Below are positions 16,409 through 25,017 of a DNA stretch of 64,000 bases, piece by piece; within the stretch, counting starts at the first letter, position 1; every line of letters begins with the position of its first letter. Under the pieces are notes generated by a model that was given only the letters and a program-made list of their open reading frames with translations, had not been told where the DNA came from and ran no database searches. The position numbers were made by a program, and so were the translations under genes. Source of the DNA: Rhodobacteraceae bacterium S2214 (GTDB taxonomy: Bacteria > Pseudomonadota > Alphaproteobacteria > Rhodobacterales > Rhodobacteraceae); assembly GCA_025141675.1 (NCBI GenBank), contig CP081161.1:1834001-1898000 (forward strand), in the 5' to 3' direction.

Positions 16409-17805
16409 TATGCGAACTCCTCAAGGGGTAAAGTGTCTGCGGCGTCCATCGCCGCGCGCGGGGCAAGCCCGTAGAAAGTGATTGCCGGACCGCGCAAGTT
16501 GGCCCGTGTCAGGGTGGGTTCAAGATCGGACAAAGTGGTCGCGATGATCTGTTGATCCGTGCGGCTGACGTTCTCGATGATCGTGACAGGCGTCGCTGGA
16601 TCGGCACCATGCATGAGCAGGCGACCTTGGATGAAGCGCGCGGATTTCTTGCCCATATAGATCGCAGCAACTTCGCCGTTCTGCGCCAGCGCACGCCAAT
16701 CGTGGTCGGCGTAGCCCTTGGTGTCGTGGCCGGTGATGAAACGGACAGACGAGTTGCGATCACGCTTTGTCAGGCTCTGGCCGATATTCGCCACAGCAGC
16801 AGAGGCGGCAGTGATACCCGGCACAATGCGCCAGCTGATCCCAGCGGCATCACAGGCGTCGATTTCTTCGTCGAGACGGCCAAATACAGTCGGGTCACCC
16901 GCCTTCAGGCGGACAACGTGGTGGCCCTTCACGGCGTGTTCCACGATCAGCGCGTCAATATCGCCTTGCGCCATAGCAGGACCAAAACCGGTTTTGCCCG
17001 CATCAATGATGACAGCTTCGCGACGGGCGAGTTCCAGAATTTCAGGCGTCACAAGACGGTCGTGGATCACGACGTCTGCCTTGTCCAAGGCGTTCCGTGC
17101 TTTCAGCGTCAGCAATTCCGGATCACCGGGGCCTGCGCCGACCAGATCAACGTGACCGGCTTTCTCGGTGGTCATGATGTGTTTATCAAGCAGGGATTCC
17201 AATGTCGGGATAACTGCCGATTGGCCATCAGCTTCAACAGCCTTTGGACCAGCGTTGAAGTAGAAGTCAGACCAGAACGTGCGGCGCTTGGCGCCCATTG
17301 GCAGAACCTCTACCGCAGAGCGGAAGGTTTTTCCGATACGGGCAAGCACGCCAAGGGACGCGGGAAGCTGTGCCTCGATATCGGCCTTGACCTTGCGGGC
17401 AACGACAGGAGCCGCGCCTTCGGTGCCGATGGCCACAACAACCGGATCACGGTCCACAATGGCAGGCGTGATGAACTGGCTGTCAGCAAGATTGTCGACG
17501 ATGTTCACCTTCGCGCCGTCAGCGTGGGCAATGGACGCGACGCGGGCGTCTTCTGCGTCGTCCTCGTTCGCTGCATAAAACAACACCGCGCACATCGCGT
17601 CGCCAGGTTCGACCGCGCGATTGACTAGTGTCAGCTTCCCCTCAGCTGCCCAACCCTGAATTTCAGGAGATGCATCTTCGGCGAAGACTGACACATGCGC
17701 GGTGGTCTTCATAATCAAACGCAGTTTCGCCATAGCAGAATCGCCACCGCCCGACAGGACAATGCGGCGACCGGCGACGGCCATGAAGACTGGAAAATGA
17801 TCCAT
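16408..17805 (-). CDS. cysG: siroheme synthase, trifunctional CysG
   Basis: CysG makes siroheme for CysI. The 465-residue protein fuses an N-terminal dehydrogenase/ferrochelatase part (about 1-200, starting MDHFPVFMAVAGRRIVLSGG with a dinucleotide loop) to the C-terminal uroporphyrinogen-III methyltransferase (from HVDLVGAGPGDPELLTLKA; also VVRLKAGDPTVFGR and VPGITAASAA). It is the first gene of the minus-strand cys operon and is divergent from an Lrp-type regulator. Confidence 0.93.
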   Translation of the reverse strand: MDHFPVFMAVAGRRIVLSGGGDSAMAKLRLIMKTTAHVSVFAEDASPEIQGWAAEGKLTLVNRAVEPGDAMCAVLFYAANEDDAEDARVASIAHADGAKVNIVDNLADSQFITPAIVDRDPVVVAIGTEGAAPVVARKVKADIEAQLPASLGVLARIGKTFRSAVEVLPMGAKRRTFWSDFYFNAGPKAVEADGQSAVIPTLESLLDKHIMTTEKAGHVDLVGAGPGDPELLTLKARNALDKADVVIHDRLVTPEILELARREAVIIDAGKTGFGPAMAQGDIDALIVEHAVKGHHVVRLKAGDPTVFGRLDEEIDACDAAGISWRIVPGITAASAAVANIGQSLTKRDRNSSVRFITGHDTKGYADHDWRALAQNGEVAAIYMGKKSARFIQGRLLMHGADPATPVTIIENVSRTDQQIIATTLSDLEPTLTRANLRGPAITFYGLAPRAAMDAADTLPLEEFA

Positions 17806-17838
17806 GATGGAACCTCGTGTGTTTCTTGGGTTCTTTAT

Positions 17839-17851
17839 AGAACATTATTCT
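17839..17851. promoter_or_regulatory. possible operator between cysG and the Lrp-type gene
   Basis: AGAACATTATTCT is a short A/T-rich interrupted palindrome (AGAA-N5-TTCT), the general form of Lrp/AsnC binding sites. It is about 35 bp from the cysG start and 92 bp from the regulator start, so it could control both directions. Confidence 0.4.
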
Positions 17852-17943
17852 GGATGTTGCCTATATGAACGGGTAAGTAAGGACGTATGTTCTGCTTGCG
17901 GGCGGATCTGGGCAACATTTTCTGCAATACGAAGGAATTCGGG

Positions 17944-18405
17944 ATGAACGTGCGGTTAGACGAGGTAGATCGGAAAATTCTCAAGGCGATGCAGCGTGAT
18001 GCCTCACAAAGTCTTGATGATATTGCCCGAGAAGTGGGGTCTTCAAAGACGCCTGTGTGGAACCGGATCAAGAAAATGCGAGAAGGAGGAATCATAGGCC
18101 AACAGACTGTTTTATTGGACGCAGAGGCGCTTGGGTTCGAGGCATGTTTCTTCGTTTTGATACGAACATCAGAACATGAAGCCGAATGGCAGCAGAAATT
18201 TCTCGCGGCCCTGCAAGCCCGTCCGGAAGTGCAAGAAGCGCACCGTTTGGCCGGTGACATCGATTACATTCTGAAGGTGCGGGTGCAAAATGCGCGGGCC
18301 TACGACGAATTCTATCAAGCGCTAATTTCGGAAGTGCGGGTTTTCAACGTTACAGCGCTTTTGTCGATGGAAGAGATCAAATCGACGGTCGCACTGCCGT
18401 TGTGA
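17944..18405 (+). CDS. Lrp/AsnC family transcriptional regulator
   Basis: The 153-residue protein has an N-terminal helix-turn-helix (LDEVDRKILKAMQRDASQSL, then DIAREVGSSKTPVWNRIKKM) and a C-terminal RAM domain (GDIDYILKVRVQNARAYDEFYQALI). Such proteins sense small molecules, often amino acids. The divergent position next to cysG suggests control of sulfur assimilation, with cysteine or methionine state as a likely signal (inference). The start at 17944 follows GAAGGA; the frame is open 19 codons upstream without support. Confidence 0.88.
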   Translation: MNVRLDEVDRKILKAMQRDASQSLDDIAREVGSSKTPVWNRIKKMREGGIIGQQTVLLDAEALGFEACFFVLIRTSEHEAEWQQKFLAALQARPEVQEAHRLAGDIDYILKVRVQNARAYDEFYQALISEVRVFNVTALLSMEEIKSTVALPL

Positions 18406-18418
18406 CGGAGTTTGACCT

Positions 18419-18442
18419 AAAAGTGCGCTACCGCGCATTTTT
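18419..18442 (+). terminator. terminator between convergent genes, part of a repeated element
   Basis: AAAAGTGCGC/GCGCATTTTT forms a 9-of-10 stem. Nearly the same 35-bp block, including the downstream TGATTTGAGCA, recurs at 27122 in another convergent junction. Confidence 0.75.
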
Positions 18443-18488
18443 GATTTGAGCAGGTTCAGAGGCGCCGTATCCCGCAGGCGGCGCTGGT

Positions 18489-19652
18489 TTAGGTCGTGAC
18501 TCGCAGCGCTGTCAGTCCATGGAAATGGTAGACATTGCCATACTGTGGCGGTGCCGCGATAGCGAGGCTGGGACAGCGGTCGAACAAGGCCCCCAGCGCG
18601 ATTTTTAGTTCCAGTCGCGCAAGTGGTGCTCCGACACAGAAATGGATACCGCCGCCGAAGCTGGTGTTTTGCTTGATGGGCCGCGTAGCATCAAACACAT
18701 CCGGATCGGGATAGGCCAGCGGGTCGCGGTTGGCGGCCGCTAGCATGCAGCCGATCTGATCGCCGCGTTTGAAGTCATGCCCGCCAAGCGAAACGTCTTC
18801 GTAAACGTGTCGTGTAAACATGTGCAGAGGCGGATCAAAGCGCAGGATTTCTTCGACACAGCCGTCGGTGATATCGCGGTGGCCCGTTTCCAGCAGCGTT
18901 TTTGTGCCGTTGCCGATAGTATGTACGGTTGCTTCGTGGCCAGCATTCAATAGCAGGATGCACGTCGTGATCAGTTCGTCTTCGTTCAGTTTTTCGCCCG
19001 TGTCGCTGGCCGCAATCAGGGTTGATATCAGATCATCAGCCGGTGCCTTCCGTTTGGCTGCGATCACGTCCTGCAGATAGGCGGTGAAATCGAGGGCAGC
19101 TCTGCTTGCATCGTCTTCGATCTGGCGCGTCCGACCCGCTTGATACATCGCAACCATCGCGTTGGACCAGACCAAAAGCTGATCTGCGTCTTCTTCGGGC
19201 ACGCCCAAAAGGCGTGCGATGATGATCACGGGCAGGGGTTTGGCGAAAGCATCCAACAAATCAAACGGACCTTCAGGAAACTGATCAATCAGGTGATGCG
19301 ATAACGCTTCAATCTCTGGTCCAAGGGCCGCAATGCGCCGAGACGTAAAGGCCCGCAATACCTGTCCACGCAGGCGTGTGTGTACGGGCGGTTCGAGTTC
19401 CAGCATCGAATGTGCTTCGATCGCATAAAACGGTTTCATGTGATCAGGCACAGGTTGCACCAATTCTGCGGGCTGTTCACGCCCCATCCGTTTGTCGCGC
19501 AAAGCCAAGCGCACGGTGTCATACGACATCGCACAGGCCATGCCATATGTGTCCCACCAGACGATCTCGTCCGTATCACGGACCTGTTTGTAAGTCGGGT
19601 ATGGATTTTGGACGAATTGAGGGTCAGTCGGGGATTGATCGAAGCGTTTCAT
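18489..19652 (-). CDS. cytochrome P450
   Basis: This 387-residue soluble bacterial P450 monooxygenase has the I-helix AGHEAT (237-242), the K-helix ExxR (Glu268-Arg271) and the heme loop FGGGIHFCVGAPLARLE with Cys339 as thiolate ligand. The substrate cannot be told from sequence. The start MKRFDQSPTDPQF at 19652 suits the family; a 35-residue upstream extension is not P450-like. No ferredoxin gene is adjacent; fpr at 12348 is the only reductase in view. It is divergent from the AerR-like gene. Confidence 0.92.
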   Translation of the reverse strand: MKRFDQSPTDPQFVQNPYPTYKQVRDTDEIVWWDTYGMACAMSYDTVRLALRDKRMGREQPAELVQPVPDHMKPFYAIEAHSMLELEPPVHTRLRGQVLRAFTSRRIAALGPEIEALSHHLIDQFPEGPFDLLDAFAKPLPVIIIARLLGVPEEDADQLLVWSNAMVAMYQAGRTRQIEDDASRAALDFTAYLQDVIAAKRKAPADDLISTLIAASDTGEKLNEDELITTCILLLNAGHEATVHTIGNGTKTLLETGHRDITDGCVEEILRFDPPLHMFTRHVYEDVSLGGHDFKRGDQIGCMLAAANRDPLAYPDPDVFDATRPIKQNTSFGGGIHFCVGAPLARLELKIALGALFDRCPSLAIAAPPQYGNVYHFHGLTALRVTT

Positions 19653-19827
19653 GGACACTCTGTGCGCGGTTTTTTCTGGCGGTGCAATGCAGAACTCTTG
19701 ATTTGTGCGACCTTCTGCCGCACCTTTGAGTTGAAACATTCTGATAAACATTTCCAACGGGATGCTGCGAAGGCAATTGCTCCTTCCTGTGTCCCCTCAT
19801 ACGTTGACAAACTAGCTGGGGAACGGG

Positions 19828-20661
19828 ATGGCGCAAAAGCCATTGAATAAGCAAAATATTAATATCGACATAGATGCTTACGAAGACGCTGACGTTGCGT
19901 TTCGATTAGCAAACGAACGATTTGAACCGGGATTGGTCCAAGATTTGGCGCGCGAAGTTGTGCGGCGGTTGGCGTTTCGGTTGTCTGACACCGAAACCGT
20001 ATCGGCAATGCCGGATCATGCCGAAATTGAGCGGTTCTGTGAGGCACTTCTATCCAGAAACGAACGGGCGTCTGACCAGATTATCCTAAGCGCAAGGGCT
20101 GATGGGGTTCCGCTCGAGGTTGTTTATTTGGGGTATATCGCGGGTGCTAGTCGCCGCTTGGGACAAATGTGGGAAGCTGATGAGGCGTCGTTTGCCGAGG
20201 TCGGTCTTGGGACAGGGCGCCTGTACCGCATTATCCGTGGGCTGAGACATGCGATTGGTCCTGTCATCCTTGAAGGGCGAACACGGGCGTCTGCCTTGTT
20301 TGCGCTGCCACCGGGCGAGACACATACGCTAGGGATCGAAATTGCTGCAGATATGTTTCGCAGAGATGGCGGGCATGTCGATGTATGCATTGGGCAGTCC
20401 CATGACGAGATTATGACGCTTTCTGATCAACGTCATTACAGCGTCATCGTCCTTGCCGCGAATTCGGACCGTGTGGTCGCACCATTGCTGCAGTTGGCAG
20501 TTGCTTTGCGTATCTCGCAGCCGCTGACACCTTTTGCATTGGCCGGTAATCTGGTCATTCAGAACCCAGAAATCCAAAAGTTGGTGGGTGCTGAATTGGT
20601 GCTCGAAGACATCAAAACTGCAATCCCAACGCTGCAAGAGATCATCAAGTCTGATAACTGA
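19828..20661 (+). CDS. B12-binding-domain regulator of AerR/PpaA type
   Basis: The 277-residue protein has an N-terminal helical part (residues 20-150) including the B12-binding-like helix bundle SARADGVPLEVVYLGYIAG and ASRRLGQMWEADEASFAEV. The C-terminal Rossmann-like domain is LPPGETHTLGIEIAADMFRR, then VDVCIGQSHDEIM and HYSVIVLAAN. The ETHTLG segment is the cobalamin/heme (SCHIC) loop type seen in AerR/PpaA, light- and redox-responsive antirepressors of photosynthesis genes. No photosynthesis genes are in view. It lies just before dctB and is divergent from the P450. Confidence 0.82.
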   Translation: MAQKPLNKQNINIDIDAYEDADVAFRLANERFEPGLVQDLAREVVRRLAFRLSDTETVSAMPDHAEIERFCEALLSRNERASDQIILSARADGVPLEVVYLGYIAGASRRLGQMWEADEASFAEVGLGTGRLYRIIRGLRHAIGPVILEGRTRASALFALPPGETHTLGIEIAADMFRRDGGHVDVCIGQSHDEIMTLSDQRHYSVIVLAANSDRVVAPLLQLAVALRISQPLTPFALAGNLVIQNPEIQKLVGAELVLEDIKTAIPTLQEIIKSDN

Positions 20662-20699
20662 CCCTTCCTATTTCGGCGTGTCCTTCCTATCAGGTTGGT

Positions 20700-22421
20700 A
20701 TGTTTGGTCCGATTTTATCCCGCAGTATTCTTATGCTCGCCTTTATGGCGATGACTGCAATCGTGTGCGGCGGCGTTTGGTCATTCGGTTATGGGGCAGC
20801 GGTTGATCAGCTTGAAAAGCGGGGCAGGGCCGATTTGGCCCTTGCCGCATCGCGACTAACTGGTGAATTGCAGCGGTTTCGCAGTCTTGCTGTCCTGACT
20901 GCGGACCGCCCCGAAATTATGGCAATCTTACAGGGGACCAGCAGCCCGCAGGTCAGCGGGCTTTTACGCGAAATGGCTGACAAAACTGGATCGCTTGATA
21001 TCCTGATTGTCGGGGCCGCGGGCGAGGAAATTCTGTCCTCTTCCGAAACCGTTGGCGTAGATCACGCGCAGCGCCCTTATTTCGAACGGGCGATGGACGG
21101 CGCACTTGGAGTCTACCACTTTGTCGATCCACGCTACGACCGCCGTGTCTTTTACTTCGCCGCACCGGTTTTTGCGGATGCTGGACCAGTTATGGGTGTC
21201 GTGATTGTCGCGGTTGATGTGGGCGTTGTGGAAACCGCATGGCGCGGCGATGAATTGGCCGTTTTTTTTACGGATGAACTGGGCGTTGTCTTTATTTCGA
21301 ACCGATCAGAACTGGTTTATCGGACAAAGGAATCCGATATCCGCATGGTCGGCCAAAGTGCTGAATATCCGACAGGGCTGATCACTCCATTCGTACGACA
21401 TAATGAAAAACAATTCCGGTCGTTTGAGGTCTGGGAAATAGACGGCGGCCGGTATTTACCTGAACAAGCGCTGCATCTGACCTTGCCAATGCCTGTGATT
21501 GATCTTGTCGGCGAGGCATTGCCTGATCTCGCACCCGCCCGCCAACTGGCTTACCTGCAAACGATCGCAGCGGCGGCGATCATGCTGGCCTTTGGTGCTG
21601 TGTTGTTTTGGGTGACTGAACGACGCCGCACCTTGGCCTTCGCAAACGCGGATCTCGAACGGCGGGTTGCCAAACGCACCGCCGAATTAGAAGCGGTCAA
21701 TGCGGATCTACAACGCACGCAAGCGGAACTTGTTCAGGCGGAAAAACTGTCAGCGCTTGGGCAAATGTCAGCAGGCATCAGTCATGAGCTGAACCAACCG
21801 TTGATGGCGATCCAATCCTTTGCAGAAAACGGCACAGCATTGATGCAGCAAGGCAGACATGACGTTGCAGATCAAAATCTCGGGCGTATTTCTGACCTTG
21901 CGAGACGTATGGCGCGGATCATCCGCAATTTGCGGTCCTTTGCGCGCAACGAAAACGAACCTCTGGTCGATGTTGATCTGGGCGCGGTCGTGCACGAAAC
22001 GCTTGACATGTTGGCTGCCCGTTTTGCCACAGAAAACGTTGTCGTTAACTGGACACCGCCCGCCAAGCCCGTCCATGTGCGTGGCGGTGAAGTCCGGTTG
22101 CAACAGGTTGTTCTCAATCTGATGACCAACGCCGCAGATGCGATGGACGGACTATCGCACCGGCAATTGGATGTGACCGTGACGCAAGCAGACAAAACAA
22201 TCCTTAGTATCCGCGATACAGGACCAGGTATCGCCGAGCCAGACCGCATTTTCGATCCGTTCTATTCAACCAAATCCATCGGGGCGGCTGAAGGTATGGG
22301 GTTGGGGCTTTCGATTTCTTACGGGCTTGTGCAAAGTTTCGGAGGCGATATCCAAGGCCGCAACCACCCCGATGGCGGGGCGGAGTTTTCAGTGATGCTA
22401 CAACCGGTAGAAACGACATGA
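20700..22421 (+). CDS. dctB: C4-dicarboxylate sensor histidine kinase
   Basis: The 573-residue sensor of a two-component system has a membrane segment at residues 8-32, a periplasmic PDC/Cache-type domain (about 35-280, with ILIVGAAGEEILSSSETVG and YHFVDPRYDRRVFYFAAPV), and a second membrane segment (about 285-310). A coiled linker leads to the dimerisation/phosphorylation helix SHELNQPL with His362. The ATPase domain has N-box LMTNAADAMDG and GLGLSISYGLV. HELNQPLMAI is typical of the DctB family. Its stop overlaps dctD (ATGA). Confidence 0.9.
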   Translation: MFGPILSRSILMLAFMAMTAIVCGGVWSFGYGAAVDQLEKRGRADLALAASRLTGELQRFRSLAVLTADRPEIMAILQGTSSPQVSGLLREMADKTGSLDILIVGAAGEEILSSSETVGVDHAQRPYFERAMDGALGVYHFVDPRYDRRVFYFAAPVFADAGPVMGVVIVAVDVGVVETAWRGDELAVFFTDELGVVFISNRSELVYRTKESDIRMVGQSAEYPTGLITPFVRHNEKQFRSFEVWEIDGGRYLPEQALHLTLPMPVIDLVGEALPDLAPARQLAYLQTIAAAAIMLAFGAVLFWVTERRRTLAFANADLERRVAKRTAELEAVNADLQRTQAELVQAEKLSALGQMSAGISHELNQPLMAIQSFAENGTALMQQGRHDVADQNLGRISDLARRMARIIRNLRSFARNENEPLVDVDLGAVVHETLDMLAARFATENVVVNWTPPAKPVHVRGGEVRLQQVVLNLMTNAADAMDGLSHRQLDVTVTQADKTILSIRDTGPGIAEPDRIFDPFYSTKSIGAAEGMGLGLSISYGLVQSFGGDIQGRNHPDGGAEFSVMLQPVETT

Positions 22422-23647
22422 CCCGCAAAGTGCTGATCGTTGATGATGATAAAGAAGTGCGCGATGCCTTGGGGCAAACGCTTGATATTGCCGGATTGCA
22501 TCCGATCTTGGCATCAGCGTTTATCGCGGCAAAGGACCATATCACGCCGCAATTCGAAGGCGTGATCATCTCGGATATGATGATGCCGGGGCGCGATGGT
22601 TTCCACCTATTGGACTATGTGCAGCAGGTTGATGCAGACTTGCCAGTCATCTTACTGACGGGACAGGGCGATGTGCCGACTGCGGTCAAAGCGCTGGATG
22701 CGGGGGCCTATGCGTTTTTAGAAAAGCCATGCGGGCCGCGCGATCTGATGGCGGTTGTCGAAAAAGCGCTGACGGCACGCGACGAGATCATCAAAGGCCG
22801 TGAAATGATGCGGGATGTGCAGCAGGGTGACGCGGCATCTCGGATGCTGATCGGTACGTCGGAACTGGCTAAAGCCATGCGCAACCGGGTGCGGGCGGTG
22901 GCAAAATCGCGGGCCGAGGTCGTCGTCACCGGCGAACCGGGGGCGGGCACCTCAAAGGTCGCGGAAGTTATTCATCTTTTGTCCGCAGCGGCACGCGATC
23001 CATTCGTGAAACGGGCAGGGGCGGCTCTATCGGTGGACGCATTGGAACAAGCGATCACCGCAGCGGACACTGGCACCTTGTTCATCGATGAAGTGGGCAG
23101 TTTGCCGATGGCAAGCCAGTTCTATCTCGCAGAACAGCTGGATAGCGGGATCAAAGCGCGGGTTATCGCAGGCAGCACGCACGATCTGGACGGAGAAGTC
23201 GGCGCAGGGCGTTTTCACGGCGATCTTTTCTATCGGCTGGATCTAATGCGTTTGCGGATACCGCCCATTCGGGAACGGTCCGAAGACATCCCAATTTTGT
23301 TTCGCCACTTTGTCGGGCAGGCCTGTGAACAGGCAAATTTGCCGATGCCAAATATCACCGCCGATGTGACCGGACGGCTGATGGAGCACGATTGGTCGGG
23401 CAATGCGCGGGCGTTGATGAATGCAGCGATGCGTTTTGCGATGGGTCTAAGTGAAGTTGAGCCAAGCGAGACACTCGGGCTGAATGCGCAGATCGCCCAG
23501 ATCGAGAAATCGCTGATCGTGGATGCTTTGCGGCGGTGCAACGGACAGGCGACGGAAACGGCGAAATTGCTGCAACTGCCGCGTAAGACGTTTTACGATA
23601 AGCTATCCAAGCATGGACTGCGGGCAGAAGATTTTCGCCGCATGTAG
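22418..23647 (+). CDS. dctD: DctD-type response regulator with a degenerate AAA+ domain
   Basis: The 409-residue protein has a receiver domain (1-120) with phospho-acceptor Asp53 (ISDMMMPGRDG) and Lys103 (EKPCGP). It continues into an NtrC-type AAA+ domain and a FIS-type helix-turn-helix (CNGQATETAKLLQLPRKTFYDKL). The AAA+ part is altered: Walker A reads GEPGAGTS, with the essential Lys replaced. The region that should hold GAFTGA is missing, with only about 40 residues between Walker A and Walker B (LFIDEVG). The R-finger region RFHGDLFYRL is kept. It therefore probably activates sigma-70 rather than sigma-54 polymerase, as known for Rhodobacter capsulatus NtrC. Confidence 0.88.
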   Translation: MTRKVLIVDDDKEVRDALGQTLDIAGLHPILASAFIAAKDHITPQFEGVIISDMMMPGRDGFHLLDYVQQVDADLPVILLTGQGDVPTAVKALDAGAYAFLEKPCGPRDLMAVVEKALTARDEIIKGREMMRDVQQGDAASRMLIGTSELAKAMRNRVRAVAKSRAEVVVTGEPGAGTSKVAEVIHLLSAAARDPFVKRAGAALSVDALEQAITAADTGTLFIDEVGSLPMASQFYLAEQLDSGIKARVIAGSTHDLDGEVGAGRFHGDLFYRLDLMRLRIPPIRERSEDIPILFRHFVGQACEQANLPMPNITADVTGRLMEHDWSGNARALMNAAMRFAMGLSEVEPSETLGLNAQIAQIEKSLIVDALRRCNGQATETAKLLQLPRKTFYDKLSKHGLRAEDFRRM

Positions 23648-23665
23648 TGTGTGGATTTCCACACA
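23648..23665. promoter_or_regulatory. perfect palindrome upstream of dctP, probable DctD operator
   Basis: TGTGTGGATTTCCACACA is a perfect inverted repeat with 8-bp arms and a 2-bp spacer directly after the dctD stop. A related half-site pair, CTCAC/GTGAG within CTCACGGCTGTGTGAG, follows at 23673-23688. The placement before the TRAP genes suits a response-regulator site. Confidence 0.6.
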
Positions 23666-23856
23666 GTTAACGCTCACGGCTGTGTGAGATTCGGGACAAA
23701 CGGTTATACCCATGCGTGCGCTGCGTGCGTATCGCCCTGTAAAAGCACATTTTTCGATCACTTGACGAAAAAGTTGTTGGGGGCGGCAAAACACTGTCTG
23801 ATCTGCGCAAGGTTGTCGTGTGACGACGACCAAAAGGTTCCATGGGAGGAAAACCA

Positions 23857-24873
23857 ATGAAATTCACGAAACTCGCAAGCCTGATTGCAGCCGCTTCTGT
23901 TGCGGCCTCTGCTGCATATGCTGAAGGCGGTCCTGCGGGCTGTGACGACGGCGAAGTTGTGATCAAGTTTAGCCACGTTACCAACACTGACCGTCACCCA
24001 AAAGGGATCGCGGCATCCTTGTTGATGGAACGGGTCAATGCTGAAATGGACGGTTCCATGTGTATGGAAGTGTTCCCATCGTCGTCTTTGTACAACGATG
24101 ACCAAGTTCTGGAAGCGATGCTGCAAGGCGACGTGCAGATGGCGGCACCGTCCCTGTCCAAGTTCGAAGCCTTCACAAAGCAGTTCCGCATCTTCGATCT
24201 ACCATTCATGTTCACAAACATCGAAGCTGTCGACGCATTCCAAGTGTCTGAAACGGGCCAAGCGATGAAAGATTCCATGCAGCGCCGCGGCCTGCAAGGT
24301 CTTGAATTCTGGCACAACGGCATGAAGCAGTTCTCTGCAAACGTGCCGCTTGAAGCGCCAACAGACGCAGACGGCTTGAAATTCCGCGTGCAGACATCCG
24401 ACGTGCTTGTGGCACAGATGGAAGCACTGGGTGCGTCCCCACAGCCAATGGCGTTTTCCGAAGTTTACGGTGCGCTGCAAACTGGCGTTGTGGACGGTCA
24501 GGAGAACACATGGTCCAACATCTACGGCCAGAAGTTCTTTGAAGTCCAAGACGGTGTGACTGAAACGAACCACGGTATCATCGATTATCTTGTTGTGACA
24601 TCTGTTGATTTCCTCGACAGCCTTGAGGATGCGCAGCGCGATCAACTGACGACAATCCTGCGCGAAGTAACTGAACTGCGTAATGGCGAAGCCTTTGCTG
24701 TGAACGAAGAAAGCAAAAACGCGATCGTTGAAGCAGGTGGCGTGGTGCGACAGTTGTCCGCAGAACAGCGTGCGGCTTGGGTTGCAGCAATGAAGCCTGT
24801 TTGGGAGCAGTTCGTTGGTGATGTTGGTCAAGAAAACATCGATGCAGCACAGGCGATCAACGAAAGCCTGTAA
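23857..24873 (+). CDS. dctP: TRAP transporter substrate-binding protein, DctP family
   Basis: This 338-residue periplasmic protein captures C4-dicarboxylates (succinate, malate, fumarate) for DctQM. The signal peptide is MKFTKLASLIAAASVAASAAYA. The mature part has IKFSHVTNTDRHPKG, EAMLQGDVQMAAPS and the ligand arginine region GLKFRVQTSDVL with VYGALQTGVVDGQENTWSNI. The start at 23857 has GGGAGGA upstream. It is followed by an attenuator-like terminator before dctQ, so it is likely made in excess of the membrane subunits. Confidence 0.93.
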   Translation: MKFTKLASLIAAASVAASAAYAEGGPAGCDDGEVVIKFSHVTNTDRHPKGIAASLLMERVNAEMDGSMCMEVFPSSSLYNDDQVLEAMLQGDVQMAAPSLSKFEAFTKQFRIFDLPFMFTNIEAVDAFQVSETGQAMKDSMQRRGLQGLEFWHNGMKQFSANVPLEAPTDADGLKFRVQTSDVLVAQMEALGASPQPMAFSEVYGALQTGVVDGQENTWSNIYGQKFFEVQDGVTETNHGIIDYLVVTSVDFLDSLEDAQRDQLTTILREVTELRNGEAFAVNEESKNAIVEAGGVVRQLSAEQRAAWVAAMKPVWEQFVGDVGQENIDAAQAINESL

Positions 24874-24954
24874 GGTGATGCCTCGTATGGTATGATGAGG
24901 TGACGCGCGCGGCCTTGCCGCGACGCCCCACCCACCATCCCATACAGCCATTTG

Positions 24955-24990
24955 GGCGACCCGTGCCACTTGATGCGGGTCGCCTTTTTT
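24955..24990 (+). terminator. intra-operon terminator between dctP and dctQ
   Basis: GGCGACCCG/CGGGTCGCC followed by TTTTTT is a full rho-independent terminator placed 28 bp before the dctQ start. A longer GTATGG...CCATAC stem lies just upstream (about 24887-24945). Partial read-through would give less DctQM than DctP. Confidence 0.85.
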
Positions 24991-25017
24991 AAACATGCGA
25001 CAGGGGGGGACAAAACC

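Noticed and set aside
19799..19830. Possible PpsR/CrtJ box (TGT-N12-ACA) between the P450 and the AerR-like gene.
   Set aside because: The spacing between TGT and ACA is 14 or 16 bases rather than 12, so it does not fit the site.
23666..23856. Sigma-54 promoter upstream of dctP.
   Set aside because: I scanned for TGGCAC-N5-TTGC and for GG-N10-GC at proper context and found no acceptable match.
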